A DNA stretch of 64,000 nt from Bacteroidales bacterium (GCA_016928305.1 JAFGKY010000136.1:1-64000); one strand, 5' to 3'; counted from the first letter of the stretch, positions 1 through 8,486 are shown. The notes: generated from the letters alone by a model not told the origin. A program made the numbers and translations.

Positions 1-46
1 CTTTTCTTCGAAAACTAAGTGTAACTAAATCGGGCTAACCTGCTTT

Positions 47-69
47 AACACAGAATAATCTGTGTTTTT
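47..69 (+). terminator. Intrinsic terminator of a gene left of the window
   Basis: An 8-bp perfect stem (AACACAGA, 47-54, with TCTGTGTT, 59-66) closes a 4-nt loop and runs into five T on the plus strand. It would end a plus-strand transcript that enters from outside the window. No gene is seen in 1-154. Confidence 0.6.
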
Positions 70-154
70 ATGAATAGGGCAGGTTAGGTTCATCTTGTAT
101 GGGAAAGTCCGGATTTTGCAAAACCTGGGATTTATGATGGTATTATAACTGCAT

Positions 155-183
155 AAAAAAACCTGCAAATGAAATGCAGGTTT
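155..183 (-). terminator. Intrinsic terminator after the 204-647 gene
   Basis: A 9-bp perfect stem (AAACCTGCA, 159-167, with TGCAGGTTT, 175-183) with a 7-nt loop is followed on the minus strand by a T run. It sits 20 bases beyond the stop of the minus-strand gene at 204-647 and ends that transcript. Confidence 0.75.
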
Positions 184-203
184 GAATTATTGATGAAGCA
201 ATG

Positions 204-647
204 TTATCTTTCCTTTAGACCGTATAATATCGCTACACATCCACTGAAAGGATATTCAGCCTGCTTGTCACTAACAGGCACTTTAATAACTATTCGCAAC
301 TGCTGGCTTGCCTCAAGTTTAAAATCCCATGTCATTGACAGATTATGTTCACGATTGTCATAGATTACATTTTTATAAGCATCCATTACCTTAAACTCAA
401 TCTTTGTTAATGGTTCAGCACCACATACAACCATACGGTAATTCTGACCTGAGTAAAAGGTTTTATATAAGTCTGCTTCTTCTCCCTCTGTAAGGATAGC
501 AGATAAATCGTAATTACCATCATGAATATAAGGTGTAAGTTCCTGCTTGCATATTTTCTTTGCAAACCCTTTGCATTGAGCATGAGTTGTAGTATCAACG
601 GCGAAAAGTGCTGCTATTATAAAAAGTGCAGGTATGATTCGTTTCAT
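204..647 (-). CDS. Secreted protein of unknown function
   Basis: Protein of 147 residues with a clear Sec signal peptide (lysine/arginine start, hydrophobic stretch, cleavage likely near Ala23-Gln24). The mature part is small and contains several cysteines, which suggests disulfides in the periplasm or outside the cell. I do not recognise a family. It lies 12 bases downstream of the lipoprotein gene on the same strand (660-1601), so the two are probably co-transcribed and end at the hairpin at 155-183. The reading frame and the signal peptide are secure; the role is unknown. Confidence 0.75.
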   Translation of the reverse strand: MKRIIPALFIIAALFAVDTTTHAQCKGFAKKICKQELTPYIHDGNYDLSAILTEGEEADLYKTFYSGQNYRMVVCGAEPLTKIEFKVMDAYKNVIYDNREHNLSMTWDFKLEASQQLRIVIKVPVSDKQAEYPFSGCVAILYGLKER

Positions 648-659
648 AATGTAGTATTT

Positions 660-1601
660 TTAGAGTATATAATTGGTTCGCAAAGATTTAACCGCATTTC
701 TCAATTCTGTAAATGCTTCTTGTGTGACCGTTATTTTGGTTTGTGATTTCAGGGTGGTAACTTTGCTTTGTTCGTCGGGCTCGACTTTAATGGCTGAAGT
801 CTGAACGATAATTTTGGAAAAAGCTGTTCTAAGATCCTGAAGCTCATTGATTAAAGTAACTACGTCTATGTTTTCTTCACCTTTTTCGTTGACTTTGTTA
901 TCTTCAAGCATTCTGTCAACAATTGAAAATGATAGTTTCTGTTCAGCGATTCTGTCAACCAGTTTATTTCCTTCAATTGGTTTGTCTCCAACCAGTTGCG
1001 TTGCCAGGTATAATCCTTCAATCCAACCGCCAACAAGAACAATGGCAGCCACTGCCTGTCGCTCATTTTCCTTAAGATACGAACTTGAATTCAGGAAAGT
1101 TTCAGAAATAATATCCATTACTACATCCCTGTTATTGAGATTTTCTTCAAGACGTATCATGGTCTCCTCATCAATTGCATCCTTAATATCCATACCTTCT
1201 GCCAGCTTCCGGGTAGCATCCATGTATTTCAGGGATGTTTGTGTTTGATCAAAGAGGCTGCAGAAACTTAAATCAGTAGTATAAATGCCAAGGTTTAAAG
1301 CCATACTTTTATTGGTAGTGTATTTATCAACATTACCCAGTGGATTTAATAACTGTTCGTTATATTCTCCACCGGCTGATTTAATCAGCATGGCAGTTTC
1401 AAGCGGAGAAGGAAGGGAGTAAAAGATCTTTTTGGCTTTGTCAATATCATCAAAAATATCTTCACCTGATATGAAATCCTCCAGACTAACTTCTTTACCC
1501 TTTTCTTTACTTTTATCCGATTTGCAGGTAGAAAATGCAAGGACAAACGAAAAAAGTAAAAAGGTATGAAATACACGGATAAGAATTTTTTTTGAATGCA
1601 T
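660..1601 (-). CDS. Putative lipoprotein of unknown function
   Basis: Protein of 313 residues. The N-terminus has a basic start, a hydrophobic stretch and a lipobox ending FSTC, so it is probably a lipoprotein with the lipid on Cys26. The mature chain starts with a charged linker and is otherwise predicted helical, with no membrane segment. The overall pattern resembles uncharacterised Bacteroidota lipoproteins, but I cannot assign a domain. It is first in a probable two-gene unit with the secreted protein at 204-647. Confidence 0.75.
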   Translation of the reverse strand: MHSKKILIRVFHTFLLFSFVLAFSTCKSDKSKEKGKEVSLEDFISGEDIFDDIDKAKKIFYSLPSPLETAMLIKSAGGEYNEQLLNPLGNVDKYTTNKSMALNLGIYTTDLSFCSLFDQTQTSLKYMDATRKLAEGMDIKDAIDEETMIRLEENLNNRDVVMDIISETFLNSSSYLKENERQAVAAIVLVGGWIEGLYLATQLVGDKPIEGNKLVDRIAEQKLSFSIVDRMLEDNKVNEKGEENIDVVTLINELQDLRTAFSKIIVQTSAIKVEPDEQSKVTTLKSQTKITVTQEAFTELRNAVKSLRTNYIL

Positions 1602-1747
1602 GGATTACAAGGTTTATTTATACTGTCTAATTTGCATATAAATATTTAATTAAAGTAAAATTAGTACTTTTTTTCTTATTTCAAAACGTATCGTTTCAGG
1701 TGTCACCAGCACTTGAGTATATACTTGAAATAATAGTTGTCTGTTTC

Positions 1748-2617
1748 TTAATCTGTTAATAACACCTTATACTTGTCCTCAAGTTCATTTTCCCAGCCAA
1801 TAAGGTATTTTGTCAGTTGTCCAATAGTATACCGGTCAATTTTGCCTCCGTATGTATCCTGCATAATATCATCCGGGAACATGTCTTGAGCTATTTTGAT
1901 CTTTTTATCGTTTTTTCGGTATACAGTTTCATAAAGATCGGCGGCTCCAAAAAGGTTGAGAATATTCTGCGCAATAACAGCCGGATATTTATAGCTGATT
2001 ATTGCAAATTCAACATCTTTATCATCGAGATGATTCATGGGAATTGAAATATCATTACGAAAGTAATTGTTGAGCATCAATAGCAGGGCCACACTTTCAA
2101 CCTGTTTTTGATCACGGAGAAATGCAATCAACCTCTCAACATTTCTGGGGATCGGAATATCCGGTATACCATCTTTGGGTTGAATATTCATACTACTGCC
2201 GGCTCTTTTTGCAATATAATCGGCCCATCCGTTCAATTGAACGATCCCCTGGTTAAAGCTGCCCTGGGAGACGGATTGCCGGATGGTTCCCTGAGGCAAT
2301 GCCTTTTTAACAGGTGTATATTCCTCACCAACATAATAGTCAGTTATAAGATTAAGTTCACGGCCATGCTGGTTTGCCTGGCTGTTTAACCAGTGAATGG
2401 CAAGATTCAGGGAATCCAACGTTGTACGGATATCGTATTCTGTCCATGGAGCCGTTTCGCGGTTATCAACAAAAATAATATATACCAGTACGTTGCCTTT
2501 AAAAACCTTACATACATTATTATGCCTGCCTCTTGTAAAATTCACTTTTCTTAAGGCATAACTTTGTGGTACAAGCAATAAACATAAAACAAGTATAACT
2601 TTCAACGTGGCCCTCAT
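1748..2617 (-). CDS. Secreted zincin-like protein lacking the zinc motif
   Basis: Protein of 289 residues with an N-terminal signal peptide (about residues 1-21). The C-terminal third has the layout of a zinc metalloprotease core: a helix, then FGAADLY (223-229), then a PDDIM Met-turn-like motif (248-252). Where a HEXXH zinc site would be expected (217-221) the sequence reads QNILN, so both His ligands and the catalytic Glu are absent. It is therefore more likely a non-catalytic relative, for example a binding or structural protein. Family membership is my inference from motif spacing, not from a profile match. It is alone on its strand, with 146 bases to the next gene downstream. Confidence 0.6.
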   Translation of the reverse strand: MRATLKVILVLCLLLVPQSYALRKVNFTRGRHNNVCKVFKGNVLVYIIFVDNRETAPWTEYDIRTTLDSLNLAIHWLNSQANQHGRELNLITDYYVGEEYTPVKKALPQGTIRQSVSQGSFNQGIVQLNGWADYIAKRAGSSMNIQPKDGIPDIPIPRNVERLIAFLRDQKQVESVALLLMLNNYFRNDISIPMNHLDDKDVEFAIISYKYPAVIAQNILNLFGAADLYETVYRKNDKKIKIAQDMFPDDIMQDTYGGKIDRYTIGQLTKYLIGWENELEDKYKVLLTD

Positions 2618-2708
2618 CGCTATTTTCGTTACATTTTCAAAAATACATTATTAAAAAAAGTATGCCACCAATATTTTTTTCAGATATGAACAATTTGTAC
2701 AATCCACC

Positions 2709-3347
2709 TCAGATTCTTTTTTCTGTGTAGGGGCACAAGTCAGCCAGCTTGCATATTCCACATTTCGGATTTCGGGAAGTACAGACATAACGTCCATGCA
2801 TGATAAGCCAATGATGGGCCTTAGGTATCAGGTCTTTCGGAATGTATTGAATCAGTTGCTTTTCAGCGGCTAGTGGAGTTTTTGCATTACATGTTAATCC
2901 AAGTCTTGCTGAAACCCTGAATACATGTGTGTCAACCGCAAGAGCAGGTTGGTTATATATTACGGCAGCTATGACATTGGCCGTTTTGCGACCTACTCCC
3001 GGTAGTTTCATCAGTTCTTCAACCGCTGAGGGAACAATTCCACCATATTTCTTCATCAGCATACGTGCCATTCCGGCCAGATGTTTTGATTTGTTATTCG
3101 GATAGGAGCAGCTCTTAATGTATTCAAAAATTTCGGCGGAAGAGGCTTGGGCCATATCACTGACAGTTGGAAAACGCTTTAACAATATGGGTGTAATCAT
3201 ATTGACTCTTTTGTCCGTACATTGTGCCGATAATATAACAGCTACCAATAGTTCGTAAGGTGAGGTGAAAACAAGCTCGGTTTCAGCAATGGGCATGTGC
3301 TGTTGAAAGCGGTCAATAATCCGGTTAAAATGCTCTTTATGGTTCAT
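2709..3347 (-). CDS. nth: Endonuclease III (DNA glycosylase/AP lyase)
   Basis: Base-excision repair enzyme that removes oxidised pyrimidines and nicks the abasic site. Counting from the Met at 3347 the protein has 212 residues, matching the usual length of about 211. The helix-hairpin-helix LPGVGRKTA carries the catalytic Lys121, and the catalytic Asp139 is in VDTHVFR. The C-terminus has the [4Fe-4S] ligands with spacing C-X6-C-X2-C-X5-C (Cys189, 196, 199, 205). An in-frame Met nine codons upstream (3374) is possible, but it adds an extension the family lacks. The gene is monocistronic. Confidence 0.95.
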   Translation of the reverse strand: MNHKEHFNRIIDRFQQHMPIAETELVFTSPYELLVAVILSAQCTDKRVNMITPILLKRFPTVSDMAQASSAEIFEYIKSCSYPNNKSKHLAGMARMLMKKYGGIVPSAVEELMKLPGVGRKTANVIAAVIYNQPALAVDTHVFRVSARLGLTCNAKTPLAAEKQLIQYIPKDLIPKAHHWLIMHGRYVCTSRNPKCGICKLADLCPYTEKRI

Positions 3348-3452
3348 AGTGTAAAGATTATTAACGCATAACATACTACTTTCGGTTTTTCAACCTGCGT
3401 CTAAATTATATACAATAACTGCTTTTTTCTGATATTTCGATCAGAAACCAGT

Positions 3453-3483
3453 TTTGGATATTTAAAAACTTTGTTTATTTTTG
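3453..3483 (+). promoter_or_regulatory. Bacteroidota-type promoter of the aromatic operon
   Basis: TTTG (3453-3456) and TATTTTTG (3476-3483), 19 bases apart, match the -33 and -7 elements (TTTG and TAnnTTTG) of Bacteroidota sigma-ABfr promoters. The start site would be near 3489, about a dozen bases before the leader-peptide ATG at 3502. The same two elements with the same spacing recur at 63122-63152. Confidence 0.7.
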
Positions 3484-3501
3484 TAATTCATTAAAGAAAT
3501 A

Positions 3502-3564
3502 ATGAATATTTATACAAATATAGCAGTTTATTTTTTCTATTTTTTTTACTTCTGGAAAACATGA
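3502..3564 (+). CDS. Aromatic leader peptide of the pheA operon attenuator
   Basis: A 20-codon open frame starts with ATG just after the predicted transcription start and has an A-rich stretch in the ribosome-binding position. Residues 10-18 read YFFYFFYFW, nine aromatic residues in a row (codons 3529-3555). Including Tyr4, 10 of 20 residues are aromatic: five Phe, four Tyr and one Trp. The stop codon at 3562-3564 is followed within a few bases by a segment able to pair with the 5' arm of the terminator at 3604-3636. This is the layout of a ribosome-mediated attenuator: slow translation at the aromatic codons should leave the downstream pairing segment free and allow read-through into pheA. 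It differs from the classical E. coli pheL by sensing all three aromatic amino acids, which fits an operon making the common chorismate trunk. Translation is inferred. Confidence 0.8.
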   Translation: MNIYTNIAVYFFYFFYFWKT

Positions 3565-3565
3565 A

Positions 3566-3612
3566 GGGGGCTTTATTTGTATAATAAACCTAAAAATTAT
3601 ATGAAGAGTCCC
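3566..3612 (+). promoter_or_regulatory. Candidate antiterminator hairpin
   Basis: The segment 3566-3574 (GGGGGCTTT), directly after the leader stop codon, can pair with 3605-3612 (AGAGTCCC) through eight pairs, two of them G-U, with one bulged G. That would occupy the 5' arm of the terminator. A ribosome finishing at the leader stop codon would cover 3566-3574, whereas a ribosome stalled in the aromatic run would leave it free. This was deduced by hand pairing, not by computed folding. Confidence 0.55.
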
Positions 3613-3636
3613 GGAAAGCAGGGGCTCTTTTTTTTT
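3604..3636 (+). terminator. Attenuator terminator before pheA
   Basis: A 9-bp stem (AAGAGTCCC, 3604-3612, with GGGGCTCTT, 3621-3629; one G-U pair) has an 8-nt loop and is followed by nine T (3628-3636). It lies between the leader peptide and the pheA start at 3672, where an unconditional terminator would switch the operon off. A conditional role is therefore likely. Confidence 0.85.
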
Positions 3637-3671
3637 AAGGATGCGTTCATCCTGTAATATTTTAATAAGCT

Positions 3672-4532
3672 ATGAGTGAAACAATTACAAATTCAAAGAG
3701 AATAGCAATACAAGGAGGTTACGGTGCATTTCATGAAATTGCAGCTATAAACTATTTTGAAAACGAAGAAATAGAAATTATACCGCGGAATACATTTAAG
3801 GATTTGTTTTTGGCATTGAAGCAGGGGCTTGTGGATTTTGGGATCACAGCCATTGAGAATTCCATAGCCGGAAGCATTCTCCCCAATTATAGTTTAATGC
3901 TCGAATCAAACCTGAGCATAATCGGGGAAATATACCTGCGAATACAGCAAAACCTTGTTGCGTTGCCCGGCCAGCGCATCGAAAATATACAGGAAGTGCA
4001 TTCCCATCCTATGGCCATTATGCAATGCCAGCGTTTCTTTGATGATTATCCACATATACAGCTTATTGACAGTGTGGATACAGCACTCTGCGCAAGAGAA
4101 ATAATCGATAAAAAACTCACAGGAAGGGCAGCCATATCCAGCAAGAAAGCTGCAATGCAATACAAGCTTGAGATAATAGCCGAAGGTATTGAAACCCATA
4201 AAATGAACTACACACGTTTCCTGATCCTGAAAGGGAAAAACGGAAATGACCTGTTTTCTAAAGTGGCCAACAAAGCATCCATTACCTTTGCCCTGGCCCA
4301 TAAAATTGGTTGCCTGTCGAAGGTGTTGTCCATTTTATCGTTTTACAACATAAACCTGGCTAAAATACAATCCATGCCGATTATTGGTAAGGATTGGGAA
4401 TATCAATTCTATGTGGATGTCGAAATTGATGATTATCCCCTTTATCTGCAGGCGATTGAAGCTATTAAACCATTTACGAGCCATCTTCAGGTAATGGGCG
4501 AATATTTAAAAGGTAAAGTAGTTTTGGAATGA
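3672..4532 (+). CDS. pheA: Prephenate dehydratase
   Basis: Converts prephenate to phenylpyruvate, the committed step to phenylalanine. The 286-residue protein is a stand-alone dehydratase. The N-terminal catalytic domain (about 1-190) has AIENSIAGS and the NYTRFLIL block carrying the conserved TRF motif. The C-terminal ACT domain (about 200-280) should bind phenylalanine for feedback inhibition; its usual ESRP motif reads QSMP here. There is no fused chorismate mutase, because that activity is on the next gene, which starts 4 bases after this stop. First gene of the aromatic operon, behind the attenuator at 3502-3636. Confidence 0.95.
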   Translation: MSETITNSKRIAIQGGYGAFHEIAAINYFENEEIEIIPRNTFKDLFLALKQGLVDFGITAIENSIAGSILPNYSLMLESNLSIIGEIYLRIQQNLVALPGQRIENIQEVHSHPMAIMQCQRFFDDYPHIQLIDSVDTALCAREIIDKKLTGRAAISSKKAAMQYKLEIIAEGIETHKMNYTRFLILKGKNGNDLFSKVANKASITFALAHKIGCLSKVLSILSFYNINLAKIQSMPIIGKDWEYQFYVDVEIDDYPLYLQAIEAIKPFTSHLQVMGEYLKGKVVLE

Positions 4533-4536
4533 ATCT

Positions 4537-5622
4537 ATGAACGTAACATTACAAATAATGCCCTTCACATTTGAAGGCATTCCCGATAAGCGGCCGATTG
4601 TTATGGCAGGACCCTGCAGTGCTGAATCGGAAGAGCAGGTGATGGAAACAGCCAGACAAATAAAAGATGCGGGAATAAAAATATTTCGTGCCGGACTATG
4701 GAAGCCCCGTACACGCCCAAGTTCCTTTGAGGGAGTAGGTAAGGAAGGTCTTCCCTGGCTAAAACGCGTGAAAGACGAATTAAAAATGTATACAGCCACC
4801 GAAGTTGCCAATGTTAAACATGTTTATGATGCACTCAAGGGTGGCATTGATATTATATGGCTGGGGGCAAGAACTACTGCCAATCCTTTTGCGGTTCAGG
4901 AAATTGCAGACGCCTTAAACGGCGTGGATATTCCGGTATTAATAAAAAATCCGATCAATCCGGATGTCGAGTTATGGATTGGCGCTTTTGAAAGACTTAA
5001 TCAATCCGGCATTACAAAGATGGCAGCCGTACACAGGGGGTTCTCCACTTACCACAAAACTTTGTACCGTAATAATCCACAGTGGGAGATTCCCATAGAG
5101 TTGAAACGTCAGATACCCGAATTACCTATTCTTACGGATCCAAGTCACATTTGCGGAAGCCGTGATCTGCTTTTTGAAATATCCCAAAAAGCTATGGATC
5201 TCGATTTCAATGGTTTGATAATTGAGACACATTGTAATCCCGATAAAGCACTTAGCGATGCCCAGCAGCAAGTCACTCCTGGAGACCTGCAAAAATTACT
5301 CGGCAGGCTTATTCTCAGGAAAGCTGATATCGAGAGCAATACATTATTATCAACATTGGAAGAACTTCGGCATGAGATTGACAAATACGATGACAGGATT
5401 ATGGAGATATTTGACCTTAGGATGGCTGTGGCACGAAAGATCGGACTATACAAGAAAAAAAACAATATTACCATTTTGCAGACCAGCCGTTGGGATGAAA
5501 TATTAAAGCACCGGATTGAACAGGCCTCCCGGAAAGGATTAAGCGAAGAATTTATTATCAAAATCTTCAGGGCCATTCATGAGGAGTCGATTAATCACCA
5601 GACCCGGGTAATGAATGAATGA
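4537..5622 (+). CDS. aroF: DAHP synthase / chorismate mutase fusion
   Basis: Bifunctional enzyme of 361 residues. The N-terminal part (about 1-265) is a DAHP synthase of the KDO8P-synthase-like class, joining phosphoenolpyruvate and erythrose 4-phosphate at the entry to the shikimate pathway. Visible motifs are GPCSAES, KPRTRPSSFEG, HRGF, DPSHICG and the metal-site stretch ETHCNPDKALSDAQQQ. The C-terminal part (about 270-355) is an AroQ-type helical chorismate mutase. Fusion of the first pathway step with the branch-point mutase is typical of Bacteroidota and would let prephenate or chorismate control entry. It sits 4 bases after pheA and shares its attenuator. Confidence 0.93.
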   Translation: MNVTLQIMPFTFEGIPDKRPIVMAGPCSAESEEQVMETARQIKDAGIKIFRAGLWKPRTRPSSFEGVGKEGLPWLKRVKDELKMYTATEVANVKHVYDALKGGIDIIWLGARTTANPFAVQEIADALNGVDIPVLIKNPINPDVELWIGAFERLNQSGITKMAAVHRGFSTYHKTLYRNNPQWEIPIELKRQIPELPILTDPSHICGSRDLLFEISQKAMDLDFNGLIIETHCNPDKALSDAQQQVTPGDLQKLLGRLILRKADIESNTLLSTLEELRHEIDKYDDRIMEIFDLRMAVARKIGLYKKKNNITILQTSRWDEILKHRIEQASRKGLSEEFIIKIFRAIHEESINHQTRVMNE

Positions 5623-5644
5623 TAAAACCGAAAGATAGATTGAA

Positions 5645-5693
5645 GAACAAAGAACAAAGAACAAAGAACAAAGAACAAAGAACAAAGAACAGA
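5645..5693. repeat. Tandem 7-bp repeat, unit GAACAAA
   Basis: Six perfect copies of GAACAAA (5645-5686) and a seventh with one change fill the spacer between the DAHP synthase gene and aroB. It is non-coding and one of several 7- or 8-bp arrays in the spacers of this window. It sits inside a probable operon, so it is probably transcribed. Confidence 0.85.
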
Positions 5694-5747
5694 GACATTA
5701 CTATCAGTCAGAAATCAATAAATCATCAAATCAATAAATAAATAAGG

Positions 5748-6776
5748 GTGAAATCCATAACCATCACTACTCCCAATAAGGTTTCAAAGATACTCATCGG
5801 GGAACGCTTGCAAAACCTTTCAGAATACATACCACAGGGTAAGACAATAATAGTAACTGATGAGAATATTATGAAGTATTATTCCGATGTACTGCCGAAA
5901 TTTCCCACCATAATCATGGGTACCGGAGAAAAACATAAAACCCTTGAAACTCTTGATTTCATTGCTGAAAAACTGGTTGAACAGGAAGCTGATCGTACTA
6001 CTTTTATTGTTGGCATTGGCGGAGGCATTGTATGTGATGTTACCGGATTCGCTGCATCTGTCTTCATGAGAGGCCTGCGGTTTGGATTCGTGTCGACTAC
6101 CTTACTGTCGCAGGTCGATGCCAGCGTGGGCGGAAAGAATGGTGTCAATTTCAGGAGGTATAAAAACATGCTGGGTGTATTCAATCAGCCGGAGTTTGTT
6201 ATCTGTGACCTCACTATGTTAAAAACATTGGAGATGAATGAATTTCTGGCAGGATTTGCTGAGATTGTCAAGGCAGGGGCAATTAAGTCCAGATCTTTGT
6301 TTGAATACCTCGAGAATAATGTTGACGCTGCCCGGAATGCCAATGAAGAAGTGCTGGAAAACCTGGTATACGAATCTGTTAGGATTAAAGCGGATATCGT
6401 TGAAGCAGATGAAAGAGAAAAAGGAGAACGAAGAAAACTTAACTTCGGTCATACTTTTGCTCATGCTTTTGAGAATATGGCTGATATTCTGCATGGAGAA
6501 GCTGTTAGTATGGGTATGGTGGTGGCATCAAGACTATCTACCAGCCTTGGTTTGCTCTCGAAAGCGGAAGCAGACCGTATTAAAGGATTATTATCACAAC
6601 TGCAATTGCCTGTTAATCCGATTATAAGTATACAGCAGGCTTTGATCCCCATGAAGAAAGATAAAAAAAGAGAAGGGGACTCAATTCATATGGTATTGTT
6701 GAAACAACTGGGTGAGGCTGTAATTGTGAAAGTAACCTATAAAAACCTGGAAGGAGCTGTATATGATTTGTGTTAG
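5748..6776 (+). CDS. aroB: 3-dehydroquinate synthase
   Basis: Second step of the shikimate pathway, converting DAHP to 3-dehydroquinate with NAD and a divalent metal. The protein has 342 residues, near normal length. Family motifs include GIGGGIVCDVTGFAASVF (nucleotide binding), LLSQVDASVGGKNGVN, and the metal-ligand histidine blocks NFGHTFAHAFE and HGEAVSMGM. The start is GTG at 5748, preceded by an AAGG purine run. The 3' end overlaps aroD by 14 bases, which indicates translational coupling. Third enzyme gene of the operon. Confidence 0.95.
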   Translation: MKSITITTPNKVSKILIGERLQNLSEYIPQGKTIIVTDENIMKYYSDVLPKFPTIIMGTGEKHKTLETLDFIAEKLVEQEADRTTFIVGIGGGIVCDVTGFAASVFMRGLRFGFVSTTLLSQVDASVGGKNGVNFRRYKNMLGVFNQPEFVICDLTMLKTLEMNEFLAGFAEIVKAGAIKSRSLFEYLENNVDAARNANEEVLENLVYESVRIKADIVEADEREKGERRKLNFGHTFAHAFENMADILHGEAVSMGMVVASRLSTSLGLLSKAEADRIKGLLSQLQLPVNPIISIQQALIPMKKDKKREGDSIHMVLLKQLGEAVIVKVTYKNLEGAVYDLC

Positions 6777-7401
6777 TATTTGTGAAAAAGATATCCAAAA
6801 ATGTCTCGCTATTATCGAAAAAACCGAGATTTCTGAAATCCGTCTCGATATGACAGAGTTTGGAGATGATGAAATTGAAAAGGTTTTTTCATGCCGGAAA
6901 AGGCTGATTGCCACATGCAGGCCCATAAAATATTCTCCCGAGAGGCAGATGGAAATATTGAAGAAAGCTATTCAATGCGGGGCAACCTATGTCGATATTG
7001 AATATGAAGCACCCGATGAATACAAGCAGGAGTTAATAGATTATGCACATCATCATGAGTGTTATGTGATTATATCCTATCATAATTATGAAATGACTCC
7101 TGAAGTGGAAGAACTTGAACAGATCATGAAAAATTGCTTTGCACAAGGATGTGATGTGGCAAAAATAGTAACACTTGTGAGGGTTAACCGTGACAATTCG
7201 AAATTGTTGTCTTTATATAAAAGTCCGGGACGTCTTATTGCATTTGGCATGGGTGATTTGGGAAAGATTACACGCATTGTAGCTCCTTTTCTGGGTGCTG
7301 AATTTACATATGCCGCAATGGACGAGGGAGAACCAACTGCTCCCGGTCAGATAAGATATACGCGTCTGAAGGATTTTATTGGATCTATTCAACAGATTTG
7401 A
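6763..7401 (+). CDS. aroD: Type I 3-dehydroquinate dehydratase
   Basis: Third shikimate-pathway step, dehydrating 3-dehydroquinate through a Schiff base. The protein has 212 residues, slightly shorter than the usual 220-250. The catalytic His is in IISYHNY and the Schiff-base Lys in DVAKIVT, with the conserved EIRLD strand near the N-terminus and a C-terminal EGEPTAPGQI lid. It starts inside the end of aroB (14-base overlap), and aroC follows 3 bases after its stop, so all three are translationally packed. Confidence 0.92.
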   Translation: MICVSICEKDIQKCLAIIEKTEISEIRLDMTEFGDDEIEKVFSCRKRLIATCRPIKYSPERQMEILKKAIQCGATYVDIEYEAPDEYKQELIDYAHHHECYVIISYHNYEMTPEVEELEQIMKNCFAQGCDVAKIVTLVRVNRDNSKLLSLYKSPGRLIAFGMGDLGKITRIVAPFLGAEFTYAAMDEGEPTAPGQIRYTRLKDFIGSIQQI

Positions 7402-7404
7402 GAT

Positions 7405-8406
7405 ATGAACAGTTTTGGAAAAATATTTCGTTTAAGTATCTTTGGCGAATCGCATGGACCCGGTGTAGGCATTATAATTGATGGGTGTCCTGCAGGCCTT
7501 CCAATTACCATTGCTGATTTTGCAGATGACATAAACCGACGCAGAAGTGGTGCTAAAGGAACTACTCCCAGAAAAGAAACAGACCTGCCGGCAATAATGA
7601 GCGGCGTATTTAATAATCACACAACAGGAGCTCCTGTAATGATCATGTTTGGGAATTCTAATACACGTTCACGTGATTATTCCGGACTGAAAGAAATACC
7701 CCGGCCAGGCCATGCTGATTTCATAGCCATGAAAAAGTATGGCGGATATCAGGATTATAGGGGCGGTGGTCATTTTTCAGGAAGGCTGACCATCGGTCTT
7801 GTTGCTGCCGGTGTGATAGCGAAAAAGCTTATTGCTCCTGTGATTATCGAAACTCATATCATGGAAATAGGGGGACATAAAAACAGTAAAGTAGCCATTG
7901 AGAAGGCTTTAGAGAAAAAAGATTCTGTCGGCGGAATTATTGAATGCCGGGCTGTCAATATGCCGTTTGGCTTAGGTGAGCCTTTTTTTGATTCCGTTGA
8001 ATCGGTTTTGAGTCACATGATCTTTTCCATCCCTGCTATTAAAGGAATAGAATTCGGAGCAGGTTTTGCTGCAGCTAAAATGAAGGGGAGTGAACACAAT
8101 GATAAACTGATTTCGGTGAACGGCAAAACGGACAGTAACTATTCAGGCGGAATTAACGGTGGGATAACGAATGGCAATGACCTTGTATTCAAGGTTGCGG
8201 TAAAACCCACTTCAAGTATACAGATGAAGCAGCGTACCCTGAATACAGTTACAGGTAAAATGACCAACCTTGAAATAGATGGCAGACATGATACCTGTAT
8301 TGCATTGCGAATGCCTCCAGTAATTGAGGCGGCTACAGCCATAGTGCTCACTGATCTGATGATACAGGCAGGATTGATTGCGAGGGTGAGAAAGAAACAT
8401 CGATGA
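7405..8406 (+). CDS. aroC: Chorismate synthase
   Basis: Final step of the shikimate pathway, turning EPSP into chorismate with reduced flavin. The 333-residue protein shows the family signatures FGESHG near the N-terminus, RPGHAD and DYRGGGHFSGR in the flavin/substrate site, and the C-terminal GRHDTCIALRMPPVIEA block. It is a little shorter than the common 350-360 residues, and no motif is missing. The genes for the intermediate steps (aroE, aroK, aroA) are not in this window. Next gene tyrA follows after 80 bases. Confidence 0.95.
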   Translation: MNSFGKIFRLSIFGESHGPGVGIIIDGCPAGLPITIADFADDINRRRSGAKGTTPRKETDLPAIMSGVFNNHTTGAPVMIMFGNSNTRSRDYSGLKEIPRPGHADFIAMKKYGGYQDYRGGGHFSGRLTIGLVAAGVIAKKLIAPVIIETHIMEIGGHKNSKVAIEKALEKKDSVGGIIECRAVNMPFGLGEPFFDSVESVLSHMIFSIPAIKGIEFGAGFAAAKMKGSEHNDKLISVNGKTDSNYSGGINGGITNGNDLVFKVAVKPTSSIQMKQRTLNTVTGKMTNLEIDGRHDTCIALRMPPVIEAATAIVLTDLMIQAGLIARVRKKHR

Positions 8407-8486
8407 ATACTGAATTATATATAATAACATACCTGAAGGTTTACAGTTCATAGTTAACCGTCAACTTTCAATAGAAAAACACAGCA

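Noticed and set aside
3348-3374. Nine-residue N-terminal extension of endonuclease III
   Set aside because: The Met at 3347 gives the family's usual length and start; the upstream Met adds residues not seen in the family.
3485-3671. T-box or other riboswitch upstream of pheA
   Set aside because: No conserved T-box sequence or long structured aptamer is visible. The region is short and fully explained by a leader peptide and terminator.
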